A stretch of 64,000 nucleotides of DNA from Nisaea sediminum (GTDB lineage Bacteria; Pseudomonadota; Alphaproteobacteria; Thalassobaculales; Thalassobaculaceae), in contig NZ_JACZCQ010000013.1 of assembly GCF_014904705.1 (NCBI RefSeq), positions 62,001-126,000 of the forward strand, in the 5' to 3' direction. Shown piece by piece: positions 43,578 through 51,941 of the stretch. The position numbers and the translations under genes were made by a program. Below the pieces are notes generated by a model. The model had not been told where the DNA came from. It saw only the letters and a program-made list of their open reading frames with translations, and did no database searches. How positions within the stretch are numbered: position 1 is the first letter of the stretch; each line of letters starts with the position of its first letter.

Positions 43578-44705
43578 ATGAAACTCTCCGACCTCCAGAC
43601 CCCCTGCCTGATCCTCGACAGAACGCGGCTGACACGGAACTGTTCCCGCATGTCCGCGCGCGCCAGCGAACTCGGCGTCGCGCTCCGCCCGCACATGAAG
43701 ACCGGCAAGTCGGCGGAGATCGCGAAGCTGGCGACGGCGGGCCAGCCCGGCGGCGTCACGGTCTCGACCCTGGCCGAGGCGGAATATCTCTTCGAGCGCG
43801 GCTTTCCGGACATTCTCTACGCGGTCTGCATCCCGCCCTCGAAGCTCGACCGCGCGGCGGCGCTGACGGCGAAGGGCGCGGACCTGAAAATCCTGATCGA
43901 CAGCCCGGAAGTGGCGGAAGCCATCGCCGCCCATCCGGGGCACCACAAGGTGATGATCGAGATCGACTGCGGCGAGCACCGCACCGGCATCGACCACGAC
44001 AAGGCCCGACTGGTTGAAATCGCCCTCATCCTCGCCGACGCGGAGCGCGCGACCCTCGCGGGGGTCATGACCCATGCCGGCCATTCCTATCGCGGCCGCA
44101 CGCCGGACGACATGCGCGCCGTCGCGGCCACGGAACGGGACGCGGCGGTCGCCGCGGCGGAAGCGATCCGCGCCGAGGGCATCGAATGCGGCATCGTCAG
44201 CGTCGGCTCGACCCCGACGGCGCTCTATGCGGAGCATCTGGAGGGCGTCACCGAGATGCGGCCGGGCGTCTATACGTTGGGCGATCTTTTTCAGGCCGGG
44301 ATCGGCAGCCACGGGATCGAGGATATCGCGTCGGCGGTCGTCGCCAGCGTGATCTCGCACAATCGGGCACGCGGCACGCTGATGCTGGATGCGGGCGGCA
44401 TCGCCCTCTCCAAGGACCGCTCGACCCAGGCCCTTGGCGAGAGCGGCGACATGGGTTTCGGCCTGCTGGCGGATCTCGAAACCGGCGCCCCGCTCGACGG
44501 CCTTACCATCCGCGGCACGCATCAGGAGCATGGCGAGGTGGCGGTCGCAGATCCGGCGCTCTACGACAGGCTGCCGATCGGCGCCAAACTCCGCGTCCTG
44601 CCGAACCATGTCTGCATGACGGTCGCCGCCTATGAGGGGTACGAAGTGTTTGAGGAAGGGTCGGATAAGATTGTCGCGCGTTGGGAACGCCGGAATGGGT
44701 GGTGA
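43578..44705 (+). CDS. D-threonine aldolase / D-serine dehydratase-like PLP enzyme
   Basis: A 375-residue fold-type III PLP enzyme. The N-terminal alanine-racemase-like barrel starts LQTPCLILDRTRL and has the PLP lysine in RPHMKTGK (Lys41). The C-terminal domain holds the metal-site residues of the DTA/DSD family, His in THQEHG and His344/Cys346 in LPNHVCM. Members cleave D-threonine and other beta-hydroxy D-amino acids, or dehydrate D-serine. Which one applies here is open. It is divergent from the channel gene. The sequence immediately after its stop drops sharply in GC content. Confidence 0.87.
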   Translation: MKLSDLQTPCLILDRTRLTRNCSRMSARASELGVALRPHMKTGKSAEIAKLATAGQPGGVTVSTLAEAEYLFERGFPDILYAVCIPPSKLDRAAALTAKGADLKILIDSPEVAEAIAAHPGHHKVMIEIDCGEHRTGIDHDKARLVEIALILADAERATLAGVMTHAGHSYRGRTPDDMRAVAATERDAAVAAAEAIRAEGIECGIVSVGSTPTALYAEHLEGVTEMRPGVYTLGDLFQAGIGSHGIEDIASAVVASVISHNRARGTLMLDAGGIALSKDRSTQALGESGDMGFGLLADLETGAPLDGLTIRGTHQEHGEVAVADPALYDRLPIGAKLRVLPNHVCMTVAAYEGYEVFEEGSDKIVARWERRNGW

Positions 44706-44734
44706 TCACTCAAATAAAAGCACCATAACCACAA

Positions 44735-45097
44735 TCATCTCAACGAAACGTCATACACTTCATCATCGATGCAGGCCACCGCAAGGGAATCATTTGACAA
44801 AATTACAATATCCGGACGATACGCATAACTATACGCATAACCCAAACATTCTACTTGGTACTTATCGTCGACAATCAATTTTCTCCCATACTCACACCCC
44901 TCAAAATCATCTTCTCTCTTACCATCTTCTTCCACCCGCCCAGTCACGATTCCAACATAGATGATTGACCAACCTTCATAGTCGGCAACATCCATCTCAC
45001 ATCCTGCCAACGCCGAGCGCGCGGGAAGCAATGTTAGAACCGCAAACAAAACCATAATTATAATCTGTCTATAGGGATTAGATTCCTTTTTGTTCAT
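44735..45097 (-). CDS. Small secreted four-cysteine protein, unknown
   Basis: A 120-residue protein starting MNKKESNPYRQ with a long signal peptide (IIIMVLFAVLTLLPARSALA), giving a mature protein of about 90 acidic residues with exactly four cysteines (GCEM, GCEY, VECL, VACI) and many tyrosines. The even cysteine count suggests two disulfides in the periplasm or outside. A GGAGATGG ribosome site precedes the ATG. The gene lies in an AT-rich patch unlike its neighbours, a sign of recent acquisition. No family is recognised. Confidence 0.6.
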   Translation of the reverse strand: MNKKESNPYRQIIIMVLFAVLTLLPARSALAGCEMDVADYEGWSIIYVGIVTGRVEEDGKREDDFEGCEYGRKLIVDDKYQVECLGYAYSYAYRPDIVILSNDSLAVACIDDEVYDVSLR

Positions 45098-45229
45098 TAT
45101 CCATCTCCAGAATCTAGCGGGCGCTGTTAAGAAAGTATTTGTTCTAAAAAAGAACGCAGTAATTGCGCGACTTCTTGCGAAAAATTGTAGAATTACCTCA
45201 TTACTCACGCAACGCAAGAAAGGGAAGTC

Positions 45230-45517
45230 ATGGAGATCTTATTTGATGGAAACGGGAGTCCGTACATTGAATGGGCTCAAAAGCCGGGAATTTACAAACG
45301 GGCATGGGTACAGCGCCGAACCGGTGATGCTGATTGGGCAGGTTCTCATCTAGGCAGATATCTTAACGTCGTACGCTGCCAAGCAAGGGGACGCCCCGGG
45401 GGAAACCCCACAGATTTCCCCATTTTCTCTAGCCTCAGCGACGAGCAGATACTTCTTGCATTTGTTCACTCGGTCAATGCCATCACCGGCTGCAGTGTGA
45501 CCGAAACTGCGGAATGA
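45230..45517 (+). CDS. Hypothetical protein in AT-rich patch
   Basis: A 95-residue soluble protein (MEILFDGNGSPYIEWAQKPG...) with an AAGGGAAG ribosome site just before its ATG, aromatic-rich in its first half. There is no signal peptide, membrane span or known motif. It is divergent from the small secreted protein gene and shares its low-GC surroundings up to about 45300. It could be a recently gained gene of unknown role. Confidence is moderate because it is short and unmatched. Confidence 0.45.
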   Translation: MEILFDGNGSPYIEWAQKPGIYKRAWVQRRTGDADWAGSHLGRYLNVVRCQARGRPGGNPTDFPIFSSLSDEQILLAFVHSVNAITGCSVTETAE

Positions 45518-45575
45518 AGGCCGACCTACACGAAAAAGGACGCTTCGGATGATCAAGATTTTAGATTGAGATCGC

Positions 45576-45603
45576 GGCGCAACGGCTGGTAAGCCGCCGC
45601 GCC
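45576..45603 (-). terminator. Hairpin after the mttB-like gene
   Basis: GGCGC and CGGCT pair with AGCCG and GCGCC around a four-base loop, interrupted by one two-base internal loop. It lies 14 bases beyond the stop of the mttB-like gene. There is no strong T-run, so efficiency is uncertain. Confidence 0.45.
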
Positions 45604-45616
45604 ACCCTCAATCAGA

Positions 45617-47212
45617 TCACACGTTCGAATCCGGGAAGCTCGCCTTCCGCTTCGCCATGAACTCGATGAGCGCCTCGTCCACCGCCGGGTCGAGTTCCGG
45701 CGCTTCGTATTCCGCCAGCATGGTCTTCACCCGGTCGCCCATCCGCTGGTAGGCGTCGCGGGAGCCCTCGGCGGCCCATTGCTCGTAGGTGTTGTTGTCG
45801 GCGACGCGGGAGCGGAAGAAGGCGGTCTCGAAATTCGCCTGGGTATGGGCGCAGCCGAGGAAGTGCTTGCCGGGACCGACCTCGCGGATCGCGCTCATCG
45901 CCTGGCCGTTCTCGGTCATGTCCACGCCGCCCAAGAGGGTCGGCATCATGGCGAGCTGGTCGGCATCCATCAGCAGCTTCTCGTAGGAGGCGACGAGGCC
46001 GCCCTCGAGCCAGCCGGCCGCATGCAGCACGAAATTGACGCCGCCCATCACCGTAGGGTTCAGGGTCTGCGCCGACTCGTAGGCCGCCTGCGCGTCCGGG
46101 GTCTTGGAGCCGCAGAGCGAACCGCCCGACCGGAACGGCACGCCGAGGCGGCGGGCGAGCTGGGCGCAGCCATAGAGCACCATGGCCGGCTCCGGAGTGC
46201 CGAAGGTCGGCGCGCCGGACTGCATGGAGATCGAGCTCGCGAAGGAGCCGAAGATCACCGGCGCACCAGGGCGCACAAGCTGGGTGAAGGCCATGCCCGC
46301 CATCGCCTCGGCAAGCGTCTGCGCGAGCGTGCCCGCGACCGTCACCGGCGACATGGCGCCGGCGAGGATGAACGGCGTGGTGATGCAGGCCTGGTTGTTG
46401 CGGGCATAGGTCTTGAGCGCGCCCAGCATGGTGCCGTCCCAGACCATCGGCGAGTTGGCGTTGATCAGGCTGGTGCAGACCGTGTTGTTCTCGACGAACT
46501 CGGCGCCGAACAGGATCTTCGCCATGTCGACCGTGTCCTGGGCGCGCTCCGGATGTGTGACCGAGCCCATGAACGGTTTGTCGCTGTATTTCATGTGCGC
46601 ATAGACCATGTCGAAATGCCGCTTGTTCACGGGCAGGTCGACCGGCTCGCAGACCGTGCCGCCGCTGTGATGCAGCGCCGGCAGCATGTAGGTCAGCTTC
46701 ACGAAGTTCCGGAAATCCTCGATCGTCGCGTAGCGCCGGCCGCCGTCGACGTCGCTGACGAAGGGCGGGCCGTAAACCGGGGCGAAGATCGTGTTCTTGC
46801 CACCGACCTCGACCGAACGGGCCGGGTTACGGGCATGCTGGGTGAAGGTCGAGGGCGCGGTTGCGATGAGCTTGCGGGCGAGGCCGCGCGGGATGTGGAC
46901 CCGGGTGCCCTGCACGTCCGCGCCGGCCTCGCGCCAGAGCGCGAGCGCCTCCTCGTCGTCCTGAAACTCGATGCCGATCTCTTCCATGATGGTGTCGGCA
47001 TTGGCCTCGATGATCTCGAGCGCTTCCTCGCTCAGGATCTCGTAGACCGGCACGTTGCGGGTGATGTAGGGCGCCTGCAGCTGGCTCGGCCTGGCACGCA
47101 GGGCCCGCCGGGCCTCTCGCCCGCCGCCTCCGCCGCGGCTCCGGCGTCCGCGTCCTTCCGCCGATGCGGCGTCTGTTTCAGTCGTTTCGAGATCCCGGGC
47201 GTCGGCGGCCAT
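45617..47212 (-). CDS. Non-pyrrolysine MttB-superfamily methyltransferase
   Basis: A 531-residue protein of the trimethylamine methyltransferase (MttB) superfamily: IEANADTIMEEIGIEFQDD near the N-terminus, APVYGPPFVSDVDGG, the THPERAQDTVDMAKILFG segment, INANSPMVWDGTMLGALKTYA and GGVDMTENGQAMSAIREVGPG. The frame is continuous, with no in-frame amber codon for pyrrolysine, so it belongs to the group that includes glycine betaine:corrinoid methyltransferase (MtgB) rather than true MttB. The likely role is demethylating a quaternary or tertiary amine onto a corrinoid protein. No corrinoid protein is adjacent. A low-complexity Arg/Gly-rich stretch lies at residues 20-37. GGAGG precedes the ATG. 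Confidence 0.87.
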   Translation of the reverse strand: MAADARDLETTETDAASAEGRGRRSRGGGGGREARRALRARPSQLQAPYITRNVPVYEILSEEALEIIEANADTIMEEIGIEFQDDEEALALWREAGADVQGTRVHIPRGLARKLIATAPSTFTQHARNPARSVEVGGKNTIFAPVYGPPFVSDVDGGRRYATIEDFRNFVKLTYMLPALHHSGGTVCEPVDLPVNKRHFDMVYAHMKYSDKPFMGSVTHPERAQDTVDMAKILFGAEFVENNTVCTSLINANSPMVWDGTMLGALKTYARNNQACITTPFILAGAMSPVTVAGTLAQTLAEAMAGMAFTQLVRPGAPVIFGSFASSISMQSGAPTFGTPEPAMVLYGCAQLARRLGVPFRSGGSLCGSKTPDAQAAYESAQTLNPTVMGGVNFVLHAAGWLEGGLVASYEKLLMDADQLAMMPTLLGGVDMTENGQAMSAIREVGPGKHFLGCAHTQANFETAFFRSRVADNNTYEQWAAEGSRDAYQRMGDRVKTMLAEYEAPELDPAVDEALIEFMAKRKASFPDSNV

Positions 47213-47309
47213 CTCGCATCCTCCAAAAGACAGCTGTTTCAGCCGATATGATCACGAAACCGCATCGCCATTTTCTAATGTGCGTCATGAAATGTCGCGC
47301 TCTGGCCAG

Positions 47310-47344
47310 CGCGTTATCTCAGGGGCTAACGCCCGAATAACGCG
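47310..47344. promoter_or_regulatory. Inverted repeat in the mttB-like upstream region
   Basis: CGCGTTAT (47310-47317) and ATAACGCG (47337-47344) are perfect inverted repeats, and the interval contains a nested GGGC-TAAC-GCCC stem. It lies about 100 bases upstream of the mttB-like start, within a 390-base intergenic region (47213-47602) that otherwise shows no gene. It could be an operator or a leader hairpin. Confidence 0.35.
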
Positions 47345-47602
47345 GGTCGTGAGACAAACGCCCATTGGCTCGCACTTACGAAAGGTTCAACCGGCAAGAC
47401 GCTTTTCCCCTCCCCGCCCACTAACGGGCTCGCCGGTTCCGGCCGACGGGCCCGGATCTTTTTCGGCGATCACCTTGCCGCGAGACCCTGCAAACGAAGT
47501 TGTATCCACCCCGGAAGAGTGAGACGCTGTCTGAAAGCGTAAGGCCGGAGTTCCGGGCCTTGTCAGTCCGGACGTACCGGCTCGAACCGGAGGGAACGTC
47601 CC

Positions 47603-48418
47603 ATGCTGAGGAAAATCGCTACCCTTACCCTGTTCTTTGCCATGAGCGGCGCCGGCGCCGCGGGCGCCGCGACGACATCTGCCGAGCTGCCGCAGGTGCT
47701 CGGACTCGTCGCCACAAAGCTGCCCGTTCCGCTCGATTGCACGGATGGCAGCTGCACCGGGTTCTTCTCCGCCTTCTGCCTGCAGGAGCAGCGCCCGAAG
47801 CCAAACGTCGGCCACGTCTACGATGCCGCCGGGGAAGGCGACATCACCATGGTGGTCGAGAAGAACGACGGCAGCATCGCCGAATTCTCCGCTGCCGGCC
47901 TGCTGCATTTCGAGAGCACCGGCGCCTATACCTCGGTGCGGATCTCCATGGATGCGCGCCGGCTGGCCTCGCTCGACGCGAAGTCGGTGTCGCTCAGCGT
48001 ACCGCGCCGGGTCTCCCTGCTGCCGCGCTCCGAGCCGGCCGTCGCCGCCCGTCCGAGCGCCGAAGACCTCGATGCCGCCACCGGCGACAAGCGCCTTCTT
48101 GCCGAGGGATATTTCGAGAACGGCTCGCCCCGCGCGGATGCGAGCGCCATGCTCTCGCGCATGATCAATCTGCTGCCCGCCGATGGATACGAAACCAAAG
48201 CGGTGCGGGACGGCACCTGGGGCAGAGCTGCAAGTCCGGCCAGCCTGAAAGCCTTTTCCTCCGAAGGCCTTGGCGAGGCGCGCCAAGCCTATGACCGCTG
48301 CCGGGCCTATGCGGACCAGGGTTACAGGATGCGGCTGCGCGGGTGCCTCGAAAGCAGCCACGACAAGCTGATGAAGATTCTGAACGACAAATATTGGGAA
48401 GGCGATGCCGGCTTCTGA
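47603..48418 (+). CDS. Secreted periplasmic protein of unknown function
   Basis: A 271-residue protein with a signal peptide (MLRKIATLTLFFAMSGAGAAGA, cleavage near residue 23-25). The mature part begins TSAELPQVLGLVATKLPVPLDC and has cysteines in CTDGSC, FCLQEQ and, near the C-terminus, CRAYAD and RGCLE. The first half looks beta-rich (DITMVVEKNDGSIAEFSAAG) and the second half helical. GGAGGGAA lies about 8 bases before the ATG. No family is recognised. It is divergent from the mttB-like gene but probably unrelated. Confidence 0.68.
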   Translation: MLRKIATLTLFFAMSGAGAAGAATTSAELPQVLGLVATKLPVPLDCTDGSCTGFFSAFCLQEQRPKPNVGHVYDAAGEGDITMVVEKNDGSIAEFSAAGLLHFESTGAYTSVRISMDARRLASLDAKSVSLSVPRRVSLLPRSEPAVAARPSAEDLDAATGDKRLLAEGYFENGSPRADASAMLSRMINLLPADGYETKAVRDGTWGRAASPASLKAFSSEGLGEARQAYDRCRAYADQGYRMRLRGCLESSHDKLMKILNDKYWEGDAGF

Positions 48419-48597
48419 CGAAAGAGCCATCGCAACATCGTATAGTTACGCCCAATTCACCCGTTTGGACAGGTTGGCCGCCGGACCTCTCCGGCGGCTT
48501 GCATCCCGCTCTGTTGCTGCATTACAGCAAGAAACGGTCCGATGACGCTGGACAGGACTTCATCAGTCACCATAAAGTACGCAAAAATCAGCAACCA

Positions 48598-49032
48598 ATG
48601 ACTGATACGTTAGGTGTCCAGGGAATGCATCAATTGCGGCTCATTGATAATGAATCTCCTCCGGTGAGGTGGCGAGAAACGGATTTCGCCGAGGAGATCC
48701 CGCCGGTCGCTCTGACCGCCCTTGCCGCCTATTACCCCCTCGCCCGATGCCCCGATCGCGTTGCCGTCGAGCAGTGGATCGCCAGCGAGCCAGGCCTCTC
48801 CGGTCCGCACTGCGCCTTGTTTCAGCTTGCCGATAACGGGATCGAAATGATCCGCCAAGGGTCCGAAGTCTGTTCGGATGCCGCCGCTGCCCTCACCCGA
48901 ATCATCGAGCAGGACATCCTCGGAACGGAGGACGGCGCGCGGCGCTACGAAATCCAAACTGACGACCTCCGGGATGCGACCGTTCTGCCTCTGCTACAGA
49001 ATGCCGGATTGTGTCTGGCGGTCGTCATCTGA
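48598..49032 (+). CDS. Hypothetical protein upstream of a PAS protein
   Basis: A soluble protein of about 144 residues, MTDTLGVQGMHQLRLIDNE..., with alternating helix and strand character and a final LLQNAGLCLAVVI strand. Its stop overlaps the next gene's ATG (TGATG), a strong sign that both are real and co-translated. The start is uncertain: ATG at 48598 has no ribosome site, and ATG at 48625 has a purine-rich sequence too close to it. The frame is open upstream to 48343, but that overlaps the preceding gene. The function is unknown. Confidence 0.5.
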   Translation: MTDTLGVQGMHQLRLIDNESPPVRWRETDFAEEIPPVALTALAAYYPLARCPDRVAVEQWIASEPGLSGPHCALFQLADNGIEMIRQGSEVCSDAAAALTRIIEQDILGTEDGARRYEIQTDDLRDATVLPLLQNAGLCLAVVI

Positions 49033-49643
49033 TGACATCCGGTCTGCAGCTTGAAGTGATCCGCGGGGACGCCCCCGCCGTCATCGTTACCTATGACCAG
49101 CTCGATTTCCGTCTCGGCACGGACAACCAGCTCGCCGAGATCTTCACAATGTCCGCGCGCGCCGGAACACCGGGGATGCCGAGCCTCGAGGGCGTGACCT
49201 TCAACGAAGTATCCGAACGGGCGCCGGACGTTCTGCCGTACATCCATATTCTGAAAGTCTCCGGCGAACCGGCCACTTTCGAGTACGAGCGCTTCGGTTT
49301 CGGCACGCGCATCCATGGCGGCGGGCATCCGCAGTATTTCGGCGAACTGGTTCCACGCCTCGGCCCCAAGCTGTGGAGCAGCCTCGCCGGTCTTTATGCG
49401 GATGCTGCCTTTCGCGGCCGGATCTCCCTATCCGAAATTCACGCCAGCGCGCGCGGCGAGTGGTTCGCCTACCGCCGGCTGGTGATGCCGCTCTCTTCCA
49501 ATGGTCGCGACATCGACAAGGTTCTGTGCGCCATTGTCCACAATACTTTCGAGCTCGAGGGCCTGCTGCCGGGAGATCTCGTCAGCGTCAATGTCAATGA
49601 CGAACACCCCGTCCTCCTTGCCTGTCGGTCGGAAAACCCCTGA
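49032..49643 (+). CDS. PAS_5-like domain protein
   Basis: A 203-residue protein, MTSGLQLEVIRGDAP..., with a stand-alone PAS-like core: VLPYIHILKVSGEPATFEYERFGFGTRI, a PQYFGELV loop, LAGLYADAAFRGRISLSEIHASARGEWFAYRRLVMPLSSNG, and a final VLCAIVHNTFELE strand. This pattern matches the PAS_5 group seen also at 31481-31987. It is translationally coupled to the preceding gene. Its last 216 bases are antisense to the end of the leftward gene at 49428-50189. Confidence 0.68.
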   Translation: MTSGLQLEVIRGDAPAVIVTYDQLDFRLGTDNQLAEIFTMSARAGTPGMPSLEGVTFNEVSERAPDVLPYIHILKVSGEPATFEYERFGFGTRIHGGGHPQYFGELVPRLGPKLWSSLAGLYADAAFRGRISLSEIHASARGEWFAYRRLVMPLSSNGRDIDKVLCAIVHNTFELEGLLPGDLVSVNVNDEHPVLLACRSENP

Positions 49644-50189
49644 GAGCGCCAGCCAGGAACGGGAAAAGCCATAAATCCGGCTTGCGAAGCCGGCATCCGC
49701 AAGCCCCGACAAGATCATTCCGCAATGCCGGTCGACCCCCCAATGAATCACGGAAAGGGATCGGACGAGCCTGGGAAGGACCCATGAAAGACCGGTCTTG
49801 CGGGCTTTGGGATGAACCCAGAGGCCTCCCGCATGACCGATTTTGCCCCCGAGCCGGGTGCCGAATTCGTGCCGCTCATAGGGTTTCGCAATTATCCCTG
49901 TTCCCTCAACGAAGCTGACGAAGTCCTCCGTCTCGATCAACCGGTCACAGATGATTGCCACGGTTTCCGCATTCTCGTTCGAGACCCGGAGCCAGAAGGC
50001 GTCTCCCGCCCGAAAAGTTGCCATCGCGGGGTCGAACATGGTTGAGACCGCAGTCGTGGCCGGTGCGTTCTGCATGATGTATTTCCACTCTCCCATATCG
50101 TTCTCGATCGAGATGCGAAAGCCGGAGCGGACCAGGAGAGCCATAGTCTCCCGGTAGTAGGAACGCGCAGTATCAATTTTGGTGAGCAT
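49428..50189 (-). CDS. GNAT-like protein with an overlapping, probably extended 3' end
   Basis: A protein of up to 253 residues starting MLTKIDTARSYYRETMALL, supported by an AAAGGAGAA ribosome site 7 bases upstream. The region GGLWVHPKARKTGLSWVLPRLVR (~120-142) resembles the acetyl-CoA-binding V-P-x-R-x-x-G motif of GNAT proteins, though the consensus is weak. The last ~70 residues are encoded on the strand opposite the PAS gene and look like non-coding read-through, so the ancestral stop was probably near 49640. N-terminal coding is convincing. The function is tentative. Confidence 0.55.
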   Translation of the reverse strand: MLTKIDTARSYYRETMALLVRSGFRISIENDMGEWKYIMQNAPATTAVSTMFDPAMATFRAGDAFWLRVSNENAETVAIICDRLIETEDFVSFVEGTGIIAKPYERHEFGTRLGGKIGHAGGLWVHPKARKTGLSWVLPRLVRSLSVIHWGVDRHCGMILSGLADAGFASRIYGFSRSWLALSGVFRPTGKEDGVFVIDIDADEISRQQALELESIVDNGAQNLVDVATIGRERHHQPAVGEPLAARAGVNFG

Positions 50190-50321
50190 GCCGATTCTCC
50201 TTTGTTGGAGGTGGCACCATAGCATGTGCACCGGGGCCATTCGTTGCGGTTCTGCGGGATTTTCCGGGCATCGGAACGGACTGACCCGAGCTCTTTTCGG
50301 CCGGCTCCGGAAACTGGATCG

Positions 50322-50822
50322 TCAGCGCCGCTCCGCCAGCACGTCCTCTTCGGCGCGGATGCGATAGGCGAGCAGAACGAGGTTCGCGAAGCCGAACAGA
50401 AGCGCGAGGTCCCAGGCGCCGAAGGCGAGCGGCAGAAGCGGAATCTCGACGGCGACCAGAAGATAGTTCGGATGCCGGATCCAACGGTAAGGACCGCGGC
50501 GGACCAGCGGGGCGCCCGGCAAAGTGACGATCCGTGTGGTCCAGAACCGCCCGAGCGATGCGATGATCCAGAGACGCCCGCATTGCAGCATGCCGAAGAT
50601 CGCCAGCAGCGTCGGATCGGGCAGCCGCGACTCGCGGACGAGGAAGAACAGGGCCGCGATCCAGGCGCTATGGAGCAGAACGAAGAAAGGGTAATGACCC
50701 GGATGCCGTTCCTCGCCGCCCGCGTCCAGAAGGCGGGCGTGGTTGCGGCGTGCATGGATCAGCTCCGCAATGCGGAGCAGAGCAACCGCGATCGCGGTCC
50801 ATTGCGCCCACCCCATATCCAT
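50322..50822 (-). CDS. Isoprenylcysteine carboxylmethyltransferase-family membrane methyltransferase
   Basis: A 166-residue membrane protein with about four spans and the ICMT-family C-terminal signature GPYRWIRHPNYLLVAVEIPLL (residues ~110-130), followed by the RIRAEEDVL tail. It starts 2 bases after the type III polyketide synthase gene ends, so the two form an operon. In Bacillus (bpsA-bpsB) and similar pairs, an ICMT-like protein O-methylates the alkylpyrone made by the synthase. The same role is likely here, methylating a hydrophobic pyrone or resorcinol in the membrane. Confidence 0.85.
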   Translation of the reverse strand: MDMGWAQWTAIAVALLRIAELIHARRNHARLLDAGGEERHPGHYPFFVLLHSAWIAALFFLVRESRLPDPTLLAIFGMLQCGRLWIIASLGRFWTTRIVTLPGAPLVRRGPYRWIRHPNYLLVAVEIPLLPLAFGAWDLALLFGFANLVLLAYRIRAEEDVLAERR

Positions 50823-50824
50823 CC

Positions 50825-51868
50825 TCAGCCCTCCAGCACGGCGAAGCCGGCTGTGAAACCGGGACCGAGCGCCTGAACCAGGATCCGCCGGCCGGAGGTC
50901 CCTGCCTCGATCATCCGGTCAAGAACGAACAGAACCGTCGCCGCGGACATGTTGCCGTAATTCTTCAGAATCTCGCGCGATGTCCGCAAACCGCCCTCCG
51001 GCAGGCCGTAGGCCTCTTCCAACGCCGCGGCCACCTTCGCGCCGCCCGGATGGCAGGCGAAAAGGTCGATATCCGCAAGCGTCAGATCGTGCCTTGCGAG
51101 GAAGCGGTCCGTCTCCGCGCGCATCCCCCTGCGCACGATTTCGGGGATGCGCTGGCTGAAAATCACGCCGAGCCCATCCTCCTCGACCGACCACCCCATC
51201 ACGTCGAGCGAGTCCGGCCATGTATGCTCCCCCCAGGCCGCCACGGACATTCCCGCTCCGCCGCCACGCAACAAAACTGCCGCCGCGCCATCGCCGAAAA
51301 GCGCGGTCGCGACCTGATTGGACTTTCCGGCATCGCGCCAGCGGAAGGTCAGGCTGCAAAGCTCGACCACGAGAAGCAATACGGTCTCGCCCTCCCGCGC
51401 CGCGGCGAGTTGCGCCGCCCGCCCTAGCCCCAGCACGCCTCCGGCGCAGCCGAGGCCGAATAGCGGCATCCGCTTCACATCCGCCCGGAACCCGATCCGG
51501 CGCAGCAGCCGCGCATCGAGGCTTGGTGTCGCAATCCCTGTGCTGGAGACGGTCACGAGCGTGTCGACCCTGTCGGGACCAAGCCCCGCCCGATCGAGCG
51601 CGCGCTCCGCCGCCTCGACCAACAGGTCTTCGGCCGTGCGAAGATAAACCGCGCTGGTCTCGCTCCAACTGCGCGGCGTCTCGAACCAGCCGAGTGGAAC
51701 GGAGAGATAGCGGGTCGCCACGCCGGCATTCCCGTAGACCGGCGCCAGCCGGGCGAAATCCGGTACACGGTCTTCGAAGATGCGCCGGGCATGGGCAAGG
51801 ACTTCGCCCTGTTCGATCCGATGTGCCGGCACCGCCGTGGCGACACTCAGGAGACGCGGTGTAATCAT
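50825..51868 (-). CDS. Type III polyketide synthase (alkylpyrone/alkylresorcinol type)
   Basis: A 347-residue chalcone-synthase-fold enzyme with the catalytic triad Cys141 (LFGLGCAGG), His273 (FACHPGG) and Asn306 (KNYGNMSA), and the C-terminal GPGFTAGF loop. It extends a fatty-acyl starter with malonyl-CoA, then cyclises to an alkylpyrone, resorcinol or phloroglucinol. It is a bacterial BpsA/Srs-like type rather than a plant-like one. The downstream ICMT-like methyltransferase gene forms a minimal two-gene biosynthetic unit. The ATG at 51868 has no obvious ribosome site. Its upstream neighbour is the RraA-like gene on the same strand. Confidence 0.9.
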   Translation of the reverse strand: MITPRLLSVATAVPAHRIEQGEVLAHARRIFEDRVPDFARLAPVYGNAGVATRYLSVPLGWFETPRSWSETSAVYLRTAEDLLVEAAERALDRAGLGPDRVDTLVTVSSTGIATPSLDARLLRRIGFRADVKRMPLFGLGCAGGVLGLGRAAQLAAAREGETVLLLVVELCSLTFRWRDAGKSNQVATALFGDGAAAVLLRGGGAGMSVAAWGEHTWPDSLDVMGWSVEEDGLGVIFSQRIPEIVRRGMRAETDRFLARHDLTLADIDLFACHPGGAKVAAALEEAYGLPEGGLRTSREILKNYGNMSAATVLFVLDRMIEAGTSGRRILVQALGPGFTAGFAVLEG

Positions 51869-51941
51869 GCCATGAAATGTGCGCCTATTCGCACGAACGG
51901 CAAATGAATTTCCCGCGAATTCGGGCTTATCCGCCCCCGGA

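Noticed and set aside
47213-47280. Mobile-element boundary near the mttB-like gene
   Set aside because: No terminal inverted repeats, target duplication or transposase sequence could be found on either side.
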